Shown here: one piece after another, positions 56,842 to 64,000 of the stretch | Layout: the number at the start of each line of letters is the position of its first letter | Position numbering within the stretch: the first letter of the stretch is position 1 | Position numbers and translations under genes: made by a program | From: Achromobacter sp. MFA1 R4 | GTDB lineage: Bacteria; Pseudomonadota; Gammaproteobacteria; Burkholderiales; Burkholderiaceae_B | Assembly (NCBI RefSeq): GCF_900156745.1 | Contig: NZ_LT707065.1 | Coordinates: 3,658,001 to 3,722,000 of the forward strand | DNA: 64,000 bases | Direction of reading: 5' to 3' | Notes under the pieces: generated by a model | Told to the model about the DNA's origin: nothing | Databases searched by the model: none | What the model saw: only the letters and a program-made list of their open reading frames with translations

Positions 56842-57344
56842 ACGCCCACGCGCCCATTGCCGCCGACCAGGTCTACGCCTGGCTGCAGGAGGTCCCCGAT
56901 CCGGAGATTCCCGTGCTGTCCGTGGTGGACCTGGGCGTGGTGCGGGACGTCTCGTGGGACGGCGACGCCTGTGTGGTCGTGATCACGCCCACCTATTCGG
57001 GCTGCCCGGCCATGCGCGAAATCACCCAGGATATCCGCCAGACGCTGGAACGCCACGGCGTCGCCCAGGTCCGCGTGGAAACGCGCCTGGCGCCGGCCTG
57101 GACGACCGACTGGATGAGCGAGAAGGGCCGAGAGGCGCTCAAGGGCTACGGCATCGCCGCGCCCGCCGAACGCGCCATCGATATCTCCGGCATCAGCCGC
57201 CGTGCGGCCGGCCCGGCCATCGCGTGTCCGCGCTGCGGCTCGCGCGACACGCGCCTGGTCAGCAATTTTGGATCGACCTCGTGCAAGGCGCTGTACCGCT
57301 GCGTGTCCTGCCACGAGCCCTTCGATTATTTCAAGACTCACTAA
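56838..57344 (+). CDS. paaD: 1,2-phenylacetyl-CoA epoxidase, subunit D (Fe-S maturation)
   Basis: This 168-residue SufT/DUF59-like protein is thought to help mature the complex. The DUF59 core reads VPDPEIPVLSVVDLGVVRDV and TYSGCPAMREITQDI; the C-terminus has a zinc-type set CPRCGSRDTRL with CVSCHEP. The start is one of two adjacent GTG codons (56835 or 56838); the second gives the usual GTGA overlap with paaC. Confidence 0.93.
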   Translation: MNAHAPIAADQVYAWLQEVPDPEIPVLSVVDLGVVRDVSWDGDACVVVITPTYSGCPAMREITQDIRQTLERHGVAQVRVETRLAPAWTTDWMSEKGREALKGYGIAAPAERAIDISGISRRAAGPAIACPRCGSRDTRLVSNFGSTSCKALYRCVSCHEPFDYFKTH

Positions 57345-57358
57345 AGCGTGGTTTCGAG

Positions 57359-58447
57359 ATGAGCCAGAACCAATTCCATGCATTGAAGGTGGCGTCGGTC
57401 GCGCGCAATACGCGCGACGCCGTGGTCGTGACCTTCGACCTGCCCGAGGCGTTGGCGGATGAATTCGCCTTCCTGCCGGGCCAGTACCTGACGCTGCGCA
57501 CGCAGCTCAACGGCGAAGAACTGCGCCGGTCGTATTCCATCTGTTCGGCGCCGCACGACAAGCTCTTGCGCGTGGCGATCAAGAAGGTCGACGAGGGCGC
57601 TTTTTCCAGTTGGGCCAACCACGAACTGCAGCCCGGCCAGACCCTCGAGGTGATGGCGCCCGCGGGCAATTTCACGGTGGATTTTTCGCCCGAGAACGCG
57701 CGCCATTACGTCGCCTTCGCCGTGGGCAGCGGCATCACCCCCGTGTTTTCCCTGGTCAAGACCGCCCTGTCCACCGAGCCGCGCAGCAAATTCACGCTGT
57801 TCTTCGGCAACCGCGCCTCGTCCGCGGTGCTGTTCCGCGAAGAAATCGAAGACCTGAAGAACCTCTACATGGACCGGTTTTCGCTGGTCTATGTCATGAG
57901 CCGCGAAACCCAGGACATCGAGCTCTTCAACGGCCGCCTGGACGGCGACAAGGTCGACCAGCTCATGTCGGCCTGGATGAGCCCGGAGGATATCGATTAC
58001 GCTTTTGTCTGTGGTCCCCAGACCATGACAGAAAGCGTGGTCGAACGGCTGCAGGCCCGCGGCATCCCGAAGGCGAACATCAAGTTCGAACTCTTCGGCG
58101 CGCCCAAGGGCCCGCGCGCGTTGCGCACCGGCCAGGACGCGCGGCAGGCGCCCGGCAAGGGGCAGTGCGAGGTCACCGTGGTGCAGGACGGACATAGCCG
58201 CATGTTCGTCATCGACAAGAACAAAGACAGCGTGCTGGATTCCGCGCTGGCGCAGGGCATCGAACTGCCGTACTCGTGCAAGGGCGGGGTGTGTTCCACC
58301 TGCCGTTGCAAGGTGATCGAAGGCGAAGTGGACATGGATGCCAACTTCGCCCTCGAAGACTACGAAGTGGCGCGCGGATTCATCCTGAGCTGCCAGAGCT
58401 TCCCGGTCAGCGACCGGCTGGTCATCGACTTCGACCAGGAAACCTGA
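57359..58447 (+). CDS. paaE: 1,2-phenylacetyl-CoA epoxidase, reductase subunit E
   Basis: This 362-residue reductase passes electrons from NADPH to PaaA. The N-terminal part is a ferredoxin-NADP reductase domain (LRRSYSICSAP for FAD, VAFAVGSGITPVFSLVK for NADPH). The C-terminal plant-type [2Fe-2S] ferredoxin domain has LPYSCKGGVCSTCRCKV and ILSCQSFP. It begins 14 bp after paaD. Confidence 0.96.
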   Translation: MSQNQFHALKVASVARNTRDAVVVTFDLPEALADEFAFLPGQYLTLRTQLNGEELRRSYSICSAPHDKLLRVAIKKVDEGAFSSWANHELQPGQTLEVMAPAGNFTVDFSPENARHYVAFAVGSGITPVFSLVKTALSTEPRSKFTLFFGNRASSAVLFREEIEDLKNLYMDRFSLVYVMSRETQDIELFNGRLDGDKVDQLMSAWMSPEDIDYAFVCGPQTMTESVVERLQARGIPKANIKFELFGAPKGPRALRTGQDARQAPGKGQCEVTVVQDGHSRMFVIDKNKDSVLDSALAQGIELPYSCKGGVCSTCRCKVIEGEVDMDANFALEDYEVARGFILSCQSFPVSDRLVIDFDQET

Positions 58448-58494
58448 CCCGGCGCGCGCCAGGCAAGCATTCAAATCTTATTGGAGAGACGAGC

Positions 58495-60159
58495 GTGTCC
58501 CAGAAATTCTTCGAACGCCACCAGCCCCTGCTGGAACAATCCCTGGCAGCCGCCGCGCTGCGCGGCTACTGGAGCCCGTTTGCCGAGTCGCCCAGCCCGC
58601 GCAACTATGGCGAGACCGCCAACGACGAAGGCCGCGCCGCCTTTGAAGCGCTCAAGGGCAAGCCTTTTCCGTTGAACCTGCATGACGCCGACGGCGTCGT
58701 GGGCGGCGAGAAGTCGCCCTATGGTTTCGACCTGGGCATCACGTACCCGCGTGTACCGGCCGACAAGCTGATCGCCGCGTCCAAGCGTGCGCTCGAAGAC
58801 TGGCGCCGCGCCGGTCCGCGCGCCTGGGTCGGCGTGTCGCTGGAAATCCTGGCGCGCCTGAACAAGCTGAGCTTCCAGATCGCCTACGCGGTCCAGCACA
58901 CCACCGGCCAGGGCTTCATGATGGCCTTCCAGGCGGGCGGCCCGCACGCGCAGGATCGCGGCTTTGAAGCCGTCACCTATGCGTGGCAGGAAATGTCGCG
59001 CATTCCGGGCATCGCCGTCTGGGAAAAGCCGCAGGGCAAGAACGATCCCATCCGCATGGAAAAGCATTTCACGATCGTGCCGCGCGGCGTCGCGCTGGTG
59101 ATCGGCTGCTCGACCTTCCCCACCTGGAACGGCTATCCCGGCCTGTTTGCCAGCCTGGCGACGGGCAACACCGTCATCGTCAAACCGCATCCGGGCGCGA
59201 TCCTGCCGCTGGCCATCACCGTAAAGGTGGCGCGCGAGGTGCTGCAGGAAGCGGGCTTTGATCCCGACGTGGTGCAACTGGCCGCGCACGAAGCGGGCGA
59301 CGACACCGCGCAGAAACTGGCGCTGGACCCGGCCGTCAAGATCGTCGACTTCACCGGCAGCACCGCCAACGGCAACTGGCTCGAAGAGAATGCCCGCCAG
59401 GCCCAGGTCTACACCGAGAAGGCCGGCGTGAACCAGGTCATCATCGATTCGACCAACGACCTGAAGGGCGTGGCGCGCAACCTGGCGTTCTCGCTGGCCC
59501 TGTATTCGGGCCAGATGTGCACGGCGCCGCAGAACATCTACGTGCCCCGCGACGGCATCAACACGCCGGAAGGCCGTGTCAGCTTCGATGACGTGGCCGC
59601 CGCGCTGGGCGTGGCGCTGGAAAAGCTCGGCGCGGATGCCGCCAAGGCCGTCGAACTGACGGGCGCCATCCAGAACGACGGCATCGTCGAGCGCATTGAA
59701 AAAGCGCGCGCCCTCGGTCTGCCCGTCGTGGCGGACAGCAAGGCGCTGGCCCATCCCCAATTCGAGAACGCCCGCGTGCGCACGCCGCTGCTGCTGCGCA
59801 CCGAGGCCGGCAATGCGGCCCTCGGCCAGGAATGGTTCGGCCCCATCGCCTTTGTCGTGGCCACCGATTCCACCGCCCACAGCATCCAGCTCGCGCGCGA
59901 CAGCGTCATCCAGCATGGCGCGCTGTCCCTGTCCGCCTACACGACGGACGACCGCGTGGCCGAGCAGATCCAGGACGCCGCGGAAGTGTCGGGCGTGTCG
60001 CTCTCGCTCAACCTGACGGGCGCGGTGTTCGTCAACCAGACCGCCGCCTTCAGCGACTTCCACGGCACCGGCGCCAACCCGGCGGCCAATGCGGCGCTGT
60101 CGGACACGGCGTTCGTCTCGAACCGCTTCCGCGTGGTGCAAACCCGCCGTCACATCTAA
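58495..60159 (+). CDS. paaN: Phenylacetate pathway aldehyde dehydrogenase PaaN (no MaoC domain)
   Basis: This 554-residue aldehyde dehydrogenase oxidises the semialdehyde formed on ring opening. Family segments include CSTFPTWNGYPGLFASLATG, KPHPGAILPLAITVKVARE, DFTGSTANGNW and the catalytic Cys in LYSGQMCTAPQNIYVPRDG. The protein is of the PaaN type: it lacks the C-terminal MaoC-like enoyl hydratase domain of the 680-residue PaaZ, so ring hydrolysis must come from a separate hydratase. It starts with GTG at 58495, preceded by TTGGAGAGAC. Confidence 0.92.
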   Translation: MSQKFFERHQPLLEQSLAAAALRGYWSPFAESPSPRNYGETANDEGRAAFEALKGKPFPLNLHDADGVVGGEKSPYGFDLGITYPRVPADKLIAASKRALEDWRRAGPRAWVGVSLEILARLNKLSFQIAYAVQHTTGQGFMMAFQAGGPHAQDRGFEAVTYAWQEMSRIPGIAVWEKPQGKNDPIRMEKHFTIVPRGVALVIGCSTFPTWNGYPGLFASLATGNTVIVKPHPGAILPLAITVKVAREVLQEAGFDPDVVQLAAHEAGDDTAQKLALDPAVKIVDFTGSTANGNWLEENARQAQVYTEKAGVNQVIIDSTNDLKGVARNLAFSLALYSGQMCTAPQNIYVPRDGINTPEGRVSFDDVAAALGVALEKLGADAAKAVELTGAIQNDGIVERIEKARALGLPVVADSKALAHPQFENARVRTPLLLRTEAGNAALGQEWFGPIAFVVATDSTAHSIQLARDSVIQHGALSLSAYTTDDRVAEQIQDAAEVSGVSLSLNLTGAVFVNQTAAFSDFHGTGANPAANAALSDTAFVSNRFRVVQTRRHI

Positions 60160-60175
60160 GCCCGGGCGATCGCAC

Positions 60176-60964
60176 ATGAGCTATCAGGATATCCAATTCG
60201 ACCTGTCCGGCGGCATCGCGCGTCTGACGCTGAACCGCCCGGACAAGCTGAACAGCTTCACGGCCAACATGCATGCCGAAGTGGCCGATGCGCTGACCCG
60301 CATCGAGACCGAAGGCGCGCGCGTGCTGGTGCTGACCGGGGCAGGGCGCGGCTTCTGCGCCGGCCAGGACCTGAGCGAGCGCAAGCCCGCGCCGGACGGC
60401 ACGCCGCCCGACCTGGGCGAGACCGTCGACAAGTTCTACGCGCCGCTGGTGCGCCGGCTCAACGCCTTGCCCATGCCGGTGGTGGTGGGCGTGAACGGCG
60501 TGGCCGCGGGGGCGGGGGCCAATCTGGCCTTCGCGGGCGACATCGTCATCGCCAAGGCCTCGGCCAGCTTCATCCAGTCGTTCTGCCGCCTGGGCCTCAT
60601 CCCCGACACGGGGGGCACGTTCGCGCTGCCCCGTCTGGTGGGCCGCGCCCGGGCCATGGGCCTGGCCATGCTGGGCGACAAGCTGAGCGCCAAGCAGGCC
60701 GAAGAGTGGGGCCTGATCTGGCAATGCGTGGCCGACGAGGAATTCGACGCCACGCTGGAGCGCCTGGCCACGCATTTCGCGGCCGCGCCCACCAAGGGCC
60801 TGGCCTTCACCAAGCGGGCCCTGCAGGCCAGCCTGGGCAATGACCTGTCCACGCAACTCGACCTGGAACGCGACATGATGCGCGAACTGGGCCGCAGCGC
60901 GGATTACGCGGAAGGCGTCGCCGCCTTCCTGGGCAAGCGTGAACCGCAATTCAAGGGGCAATGA
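60176..60964 (+). CDS. paaG: Oxepin-CoA-forming isomerase
   Basis: This 262-residue crotonase-fold enzyme converts the epoxide to oxepin-CoA. The crotonase motifs are VLTGAGRGFCAGQDLSERKP, GVNGVAAGAGANLAFAGDI and SFIQSFCRLGLIPDTGGTF, with the Asp of PDTGG as the usual catalytic base. Its stop overlaps paaI by four bases. Confidence 0.94.
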   Translation: MSYQDIQFDLSGGIARLTLNRPDKLNSFTANMHAEVADALTRIETEGARVLVLTGAGRGFCAGQDLSERKPAPDGTPPDLGETVDKFYAPLVRRLNALPMPVVVGVNGVAAGAGANLAFAGDIVIAKASASFIQSFCRLGLIPDTGGTFALPRLVGRARAMGLAMLGDKLSAKQAEEWGLIWQCVADEEFDATLERLATHFAAAPTKGLAFTKRALQASLGNDLSTQLDLERDMMRELGRSADYAEGVAAFLGKREPQFKGQ

Positions 60965-61434
60965 TGAGCGTGCACGTTCCCCCCGTTGAAGCGCCGTCCG
61001 ATCCCCAGGAGCTGGCGCAGGCCGTGGGCTCGGTGATGTATGCCGGCGACGCGGCCTCGCAAGGCCTGGACATGAAGGTCGAGGAAATGGCCCCGGGCTA
61101 TGCGCGGCTGACCATGCGCGTGCGGCCCGACATGCTGAACGGCCACAAGACCTGCCATGGCGGCTTCATCTTCGCCCTGGCCGACAGCGCGTTCGCGTTC
61201 TCCTGCAACTCCCGCAACGTCAGTACCGTGGCCTCGGGCTGCACGATCGATTATCTGGCGCCGGGATTCGAAGGCGACCTGCTGACCGCCGTGGCGCAAG
61301 AGCGATCGCTTGCCGGACGCACGGGCGTCTACGACGTCACCGTCACCAACCAGGACGGCCGCAACGTGGCCTTGTTCAGGGGCCGTTCCTATCGCATCAA
61401 AGGCCAGATCGTCGGGGTGCCCACGGACGCCTGA
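60961..61434 (+). CDS. paaI: Hydroxyphenylacetyl-CoA thioesterase
   Basis: This 157-residue hotdog-fold thioesterase releases CoA from dead-end phenylacetyl-CoA derivatives. The active-site HGGFIFALADSAFAF helix and the CTIDYLAPGFEGDLL strand fit PaaI. Two ATGs in a row overlap the paaG stop. Confidence 0.94.
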   Translation: MMSVHVPPVEAPSDPQELAQAVGSVMYAGDAASQGLDMKVEEMAPGYARLTMRVRPDMLNGHKTCHGGFIFALADSAFAFSCNSRNVSTVASGCTIDYLAPGFEGDLLTAVAQERSLAGRTGVYDVTVTNQDGRNVALFRGRSYRIKGQIVGVPTDA

Positions 61435-61535
61435 CCACACAGCCGAACCAAAGAGCAGGACCCGGGCCGGAGCATGCGCCGCACGCGGCGCGCCGCCCGA
61501 GCCGGGGCGCAGAGAATTTCAGGAGAGACATCATC

Positions 61536-62852
61536 ATGCCCAACACCATGAGCAAGCCGGGACTGGATCCCATCGAGCATGCCAGCCAGGACGAACTGCG
61601 GGCCTTGCAGCTCGAACGCTTGAAGTGGACCCTCAAGCACGCCTACGAAAACGTCCCGCACTACAAGAAGGCGTTCGACGAGGCTGGCGTGCATCCGGAC
61701 GACCTGAAGCAGTTGTCCGATATTGCGAAGTTCCCGTTCACGACCAAGAAGGAACTGCGCGAAAACTATCCGTTCGGCATGTTCGCCGTGCCGCGCGAGC
61801 GCATTTCGCGCATTCACGCGTCCAGCGGCACGACGGGCAAGCCGACCGTGGTGGGCTACACCAAGGGCGACTTGGACAACTGGGCCAACCTGGTGGCGCG
61901 CTCCATCCGTGCGGCGGGCGGCAAGCCCGGCGACACGGTGCACGTGGCCTATGGCTACGGCCTCTTCACGGGCGGCCTGGGCGCGCATTACGGGGCCGAG
62001 CGCCTGGGGTGCACGGTCATTCCGATGTCGGGCGGACAGACGGAAAAACAGGTTCAGCTGATCAGCGATTTCCGGCCGGACATCATCATGGTCACGCCGT
62101 CCTACTTCTGCAACATTCTGGAGGAGCAGCGCCGCCAGGGCATTGATCCGCGTCAAAGTTCGCTGCGCATCGGCATTTTCGGCGCCGAGCCCTGGACGGG
62201 CCAGATGCGCGCCGACATCGAGGCCGAAGCCGGCATCGACGCCGTCGACATCTATGGCCTGTCCGAAGTGATGGGCCCGGGCGTGGCGAGTGAATGCGTC
62301 GAGACCAAGGACGGCCCGGTGGTGTGGGAGGATCACTTCTACGCAGAGATCATCAACCCGGATACCGGCGAACCCGTGGCCGACGGCGAACCCGGCGAGC
62401 TGGTCTTCACGTCGCTGACCAAGGAAGCGATGCCCATCGTGCGCTACCGCACGCGCGACCTGACCCGCCTGCTGCCGCCCACCGCGCGCAGCATGCGCCG
62501 CATCGGCAAGATCACCGGCCGCAGCGACGACATGCTGATCGTGCGCGGCGTGAACATGTTCCCCACGCAGGTCGAAGAGCTGGTCCTGAAGATCGCGCAG
62601 TTGGCGCCGCACTACCAGTTGGTGCTGTCCCGCACGGGCAACATGGACGAGCTGGAGATCCTGACCGAAGTGCGCGCGGAGTTCTCGGGCCTGTCCGATG
62701 CCGAACGCGCCAACCTGGGCAAGCAGTTGCAGCACGCGGTCAAGACGCACATCGGCGTCAGCGCGCGTATCCAGGTGTCGGATGCGGGCCATGTCGAGCG
62801 CACGCTGACCGGCAAGGCGCGCCGTGTGATCGACAAGCGGCCGAAGTCCTGA
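61536..62852 (+). CDS. paaK: Phenylacetate-CoA ligase
   Basis: This 438-residue AMP-forming ligase makes phenylacetyl-CoA, the true substrate of the cluster and the signal for PaaX. The AMP motif is HASSGTTGKPTVVGYT; YGLSEVMGPGVASEC and YRTRDLTRLL are further family motifs. It lies about 100 bp after paaI with CAGGAG before the ATG. It ends the run, followed by a terminator. Confidence 0.96.
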   Translation: MPNTMSKPGLDPIEHASQDELRALQLERLKWTLKHAYENVPHYKKAFDEAGVHPDDLKQLSDIAKFPFTTKKELRENYPFGMFAVPRERISRIHASSGTTGKPTVVGYTKGDLDNWANLVARSIRAAGGKPGDTVHVAYGYGLFTGGLGAHYGAERLGCTVIPMSGGQTEKQVQLISDFRPDIIMVTPSYFCNILEEQRRQGIDPRQSSLRIGIFGAEPWTGQMRADIEAEAGIDAVDIYGLSEVMGPGVASECVETKDGPVVWEDHFYAEIINPDTGEPVADGEPGELVFTSLTKEAMPIVRYRTRDLTRLLPPTARSMRRIGKITGRSDDMLIVRGVNMFPTQVEELVLKIAQLAPHYQLVLSRTGNMDELEILTEVRAEFSGLSDAERANLGKQLQHAVKTHIGVSARIQVSDAGHVERTLTGKARRVIDKRPKS

Positions 62853-62880
62853 AGCCCCACGCGCGACGTGCGCGGCGCGT

Positions 62881-62916
62881 AAAAAAGGCAGCCTGCGGGC
62901 TGCCTTTTGTTTGTTT
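62881..62916 (+). terminator. Terminator of the paa cluster
   Basis: The stem AAAAGGCAGCC/GGGCTGCCTTTT with a three-base loop is followed by GTTTGTTT. On the minus side it has six U, so it also serves the convergent MATE gene. Confidence 0.9.
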
Positions 62917-62925
62917 CACGCGCCG

Positions 62926-64000
62926 CTAGCGCCCCACCGTCCGCAGGATGCGCCGGTACCAGTAATGGAGCAGGGCGGCCGACAGCGCCAGGCCAAGCAT
63001 GGCCATCAGCCACATGCTGCCCGCGCCCTGCGGCGAGCCCGGCACGAGCAGGTCGCGTAATCCGTCCAGGCCGCCTTTGCCGGGACCAAAGCCGAACCAC
63101 CAGCCGCCGACCAGGCCCACGCCGGCCAGCGCGACCGTCTGCAGGATCAGCGGCACCACGGCGATCTTGTAGGCGCGCAGCAGGTACGAATTGATGCACT
63201 GCATGCAGTCGAACAGATGGAACAGCGGCAGGACGGCCAGCAGCGTGGTCGCCACCGCGGCGACCGCGGCGTCATCCGTGTAGGCCGCCAGGATCAGCGG
63301 ACGGCCGGCCAGCAGCACCGCCGCCGTCAGCAGCGCGCCCATCAGGCCCAACGCCAGTCCCGCCATGCCGGTGCGGTGGGCGCGCGCGTAGTCGCCCGCG
63401 CCAATGGCCTGCGCCGTCAGCGACGCGGTGGCCACGCCCAGCGCCATCGGCATCATGTAGCAGAGGGCCGCCAGGTTCGACATGATCTGGTGTCCCCCGG
63501 TCACAAAGGTGCCCTCGCGCGCGACCAGCAGTGCCATGAACGTGAACGCCGACACCTCCACGAGGTACGAACCGCCCATGGGAATGCCCAGGCGCAGCAG
63601 CTCTTTCAGCGCCTGCCAGTCGGGCTTGCCGATGCGAAGCTGGAAGCGCCGGTAGTAGCGGTCATGCGTGATGACCCACAGCCCCAGCCCCAGGCTCATC
63701 CATGACACGACGGCGGTCGCCAGGCCCGCGCCGGCCGCGCCCATCGCGGGCAGGCCCAGCTTGCCGTAGATGAAGATCCAGTTGAACAGCGCCTTGAAGC
63801 CGATGATCGACAGGTTGATGGCCATGACGAGCTTGGGCCGCGACACGGCGGTGCCCAGCGCGTAGATGGTGCGGAACACCAGCGCGGCGGGCAGGGCCAC
63901 CACCAGCGCCTGGAGGTAGGACGCGATGCGGTCGCGCACGGCCGGGGCGACGTCCCCGGACATGAAAAGCCACATGTCCGGAAACAGCATCAACACCGCG
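62926..64000 (-). CDS. MATE-family multidrug exporter (partial, N-terminus outside window)
   Basis: The C-terminal 357 or more residues of a NorM-like cation-driven exporter are visible. About nine hydrophobic helices are present, with segments GNxxL-type replaced by LVMAINLSIIGFKALFNWIF, 'LLRLGIPMGGSYLVEVSAF' and 'GHQIMSNLAALCYMMPMAL' typical for NorM. The frame continues beyond the window edge. Substrate unknown. Confidence 0.9.
   Translation of the reverse strand, partial: AVLMLFPDMWLFMSGDVAPAVRDRIASYLQALVVALPAALVFRTIYALGTAVSRPKLVMAINLSIIGFKALFNWIFIYGKLGLPAMGAAGAGLATAVVSWMSLGLGLWVITHDRYYRRFQLRIGKPDWQALKELLRLGIPMGGSYLVEVSAFTFMALLVAREGTFVTGGHQIMSNLAALCYMMPMALGVATASLTAQAIGAGDYARAHRTGMAGLALGLMGALLTAAVLLAGRPLILAAYTDDAAVAAVATTLLAVLPLFHLFDCMQCINSYLLRAYKIAVVPLILQTVALAGVGLVGGWWFGFGPGKGGLDGLRDLLVPGSPQGAGSMWLMAMLGLALSAALLHYWYRRILRTVGR

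Overview
The window comes from the chromosome of a high-GC betaproteobacterium of the family Alcaligenaceae, in the Achromobacter/Bordetella group. Four things point there: the order serC-pheA-hisC-tyrA-aroA-cmk-rpsA-ihfB-lapA-lapB, the OmpA-ubiG-gph-gyrA neighbourhood, a tmRNA encoding the tag ANDERFALAA, and a GyrA with Gln at position 83. Achromobacter seems more likely than Bordetella because of the complete phenylacetate cluster, but that is inference.

Layout. 1-2.8 kb: a minus-strand exopolysaccharide gene pair (wecB and a BcsB-like protein cut by the window edge) and a small lipoprotein. 2.86-6.47 kb: a small genomic island in the 3' end of the tmRNA gene (ssrA). It is flanked by 32-bp direct repeats and carries a dead integrase, a wrecked SRAP-domain gene and an intact-looking minus-strand cassette of three unnamed genes: a GHKL-type ATPase, a STAS-like DUF4325 protein and a bitopic membrane protein. 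This cassette is the best candidate for an undescribed system. 6.4-11 kb: ssrA, an MFS exporter, gph-ubiG and ompA. 11-24 kb: gyrA followed by the aromatic amino acid/serine genes, cmk, rpsA, ihfB, and lapA-lapB-hldA-hldD for LPS control and heptose synthesis. 26-32 kb: ComEA-like protein, cysM, mltB divergent from a deacetylase, and etfB-etfA.

31.8-37.3 kb: an aspartate module with two AspT-type antiporters on either side of aspartate 4-decarboxylase, which carries an unusual histone-H1-like Lys/Ala tail. 37.4-45.3 kb: a 1-Cys peroxiredoxin, then a complete sulfate uptake and activation unit (sbp-cysT-cysW-cysA-cysH-cysD-cysN) whose CysH is of the APS-reductase type. 45.5-53.5 kb: a radical-SAM SplB-like gene with a LexA box over its promoter, an unknown membrane protein, an EamA transporter, rplS with a long leader, a Nudix hydrolase, rsgA, a Ste24-type protease, orn and an NAD(P)HX epimerase. 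53.5-62.9 kb: phenylacetate degradation, with the repressor paaX divergent from paaABCDE-paaN-paaG-paaI-paaK. The window ends inside a MATE exporter.

In function the window is mostly housekeeping and catabolic core, and the ssrA island is the only clear accessory segment. Long open frames antisense to gyrA, rpsA, aroA and similar genes are GC-driven shadows and are not annotated.
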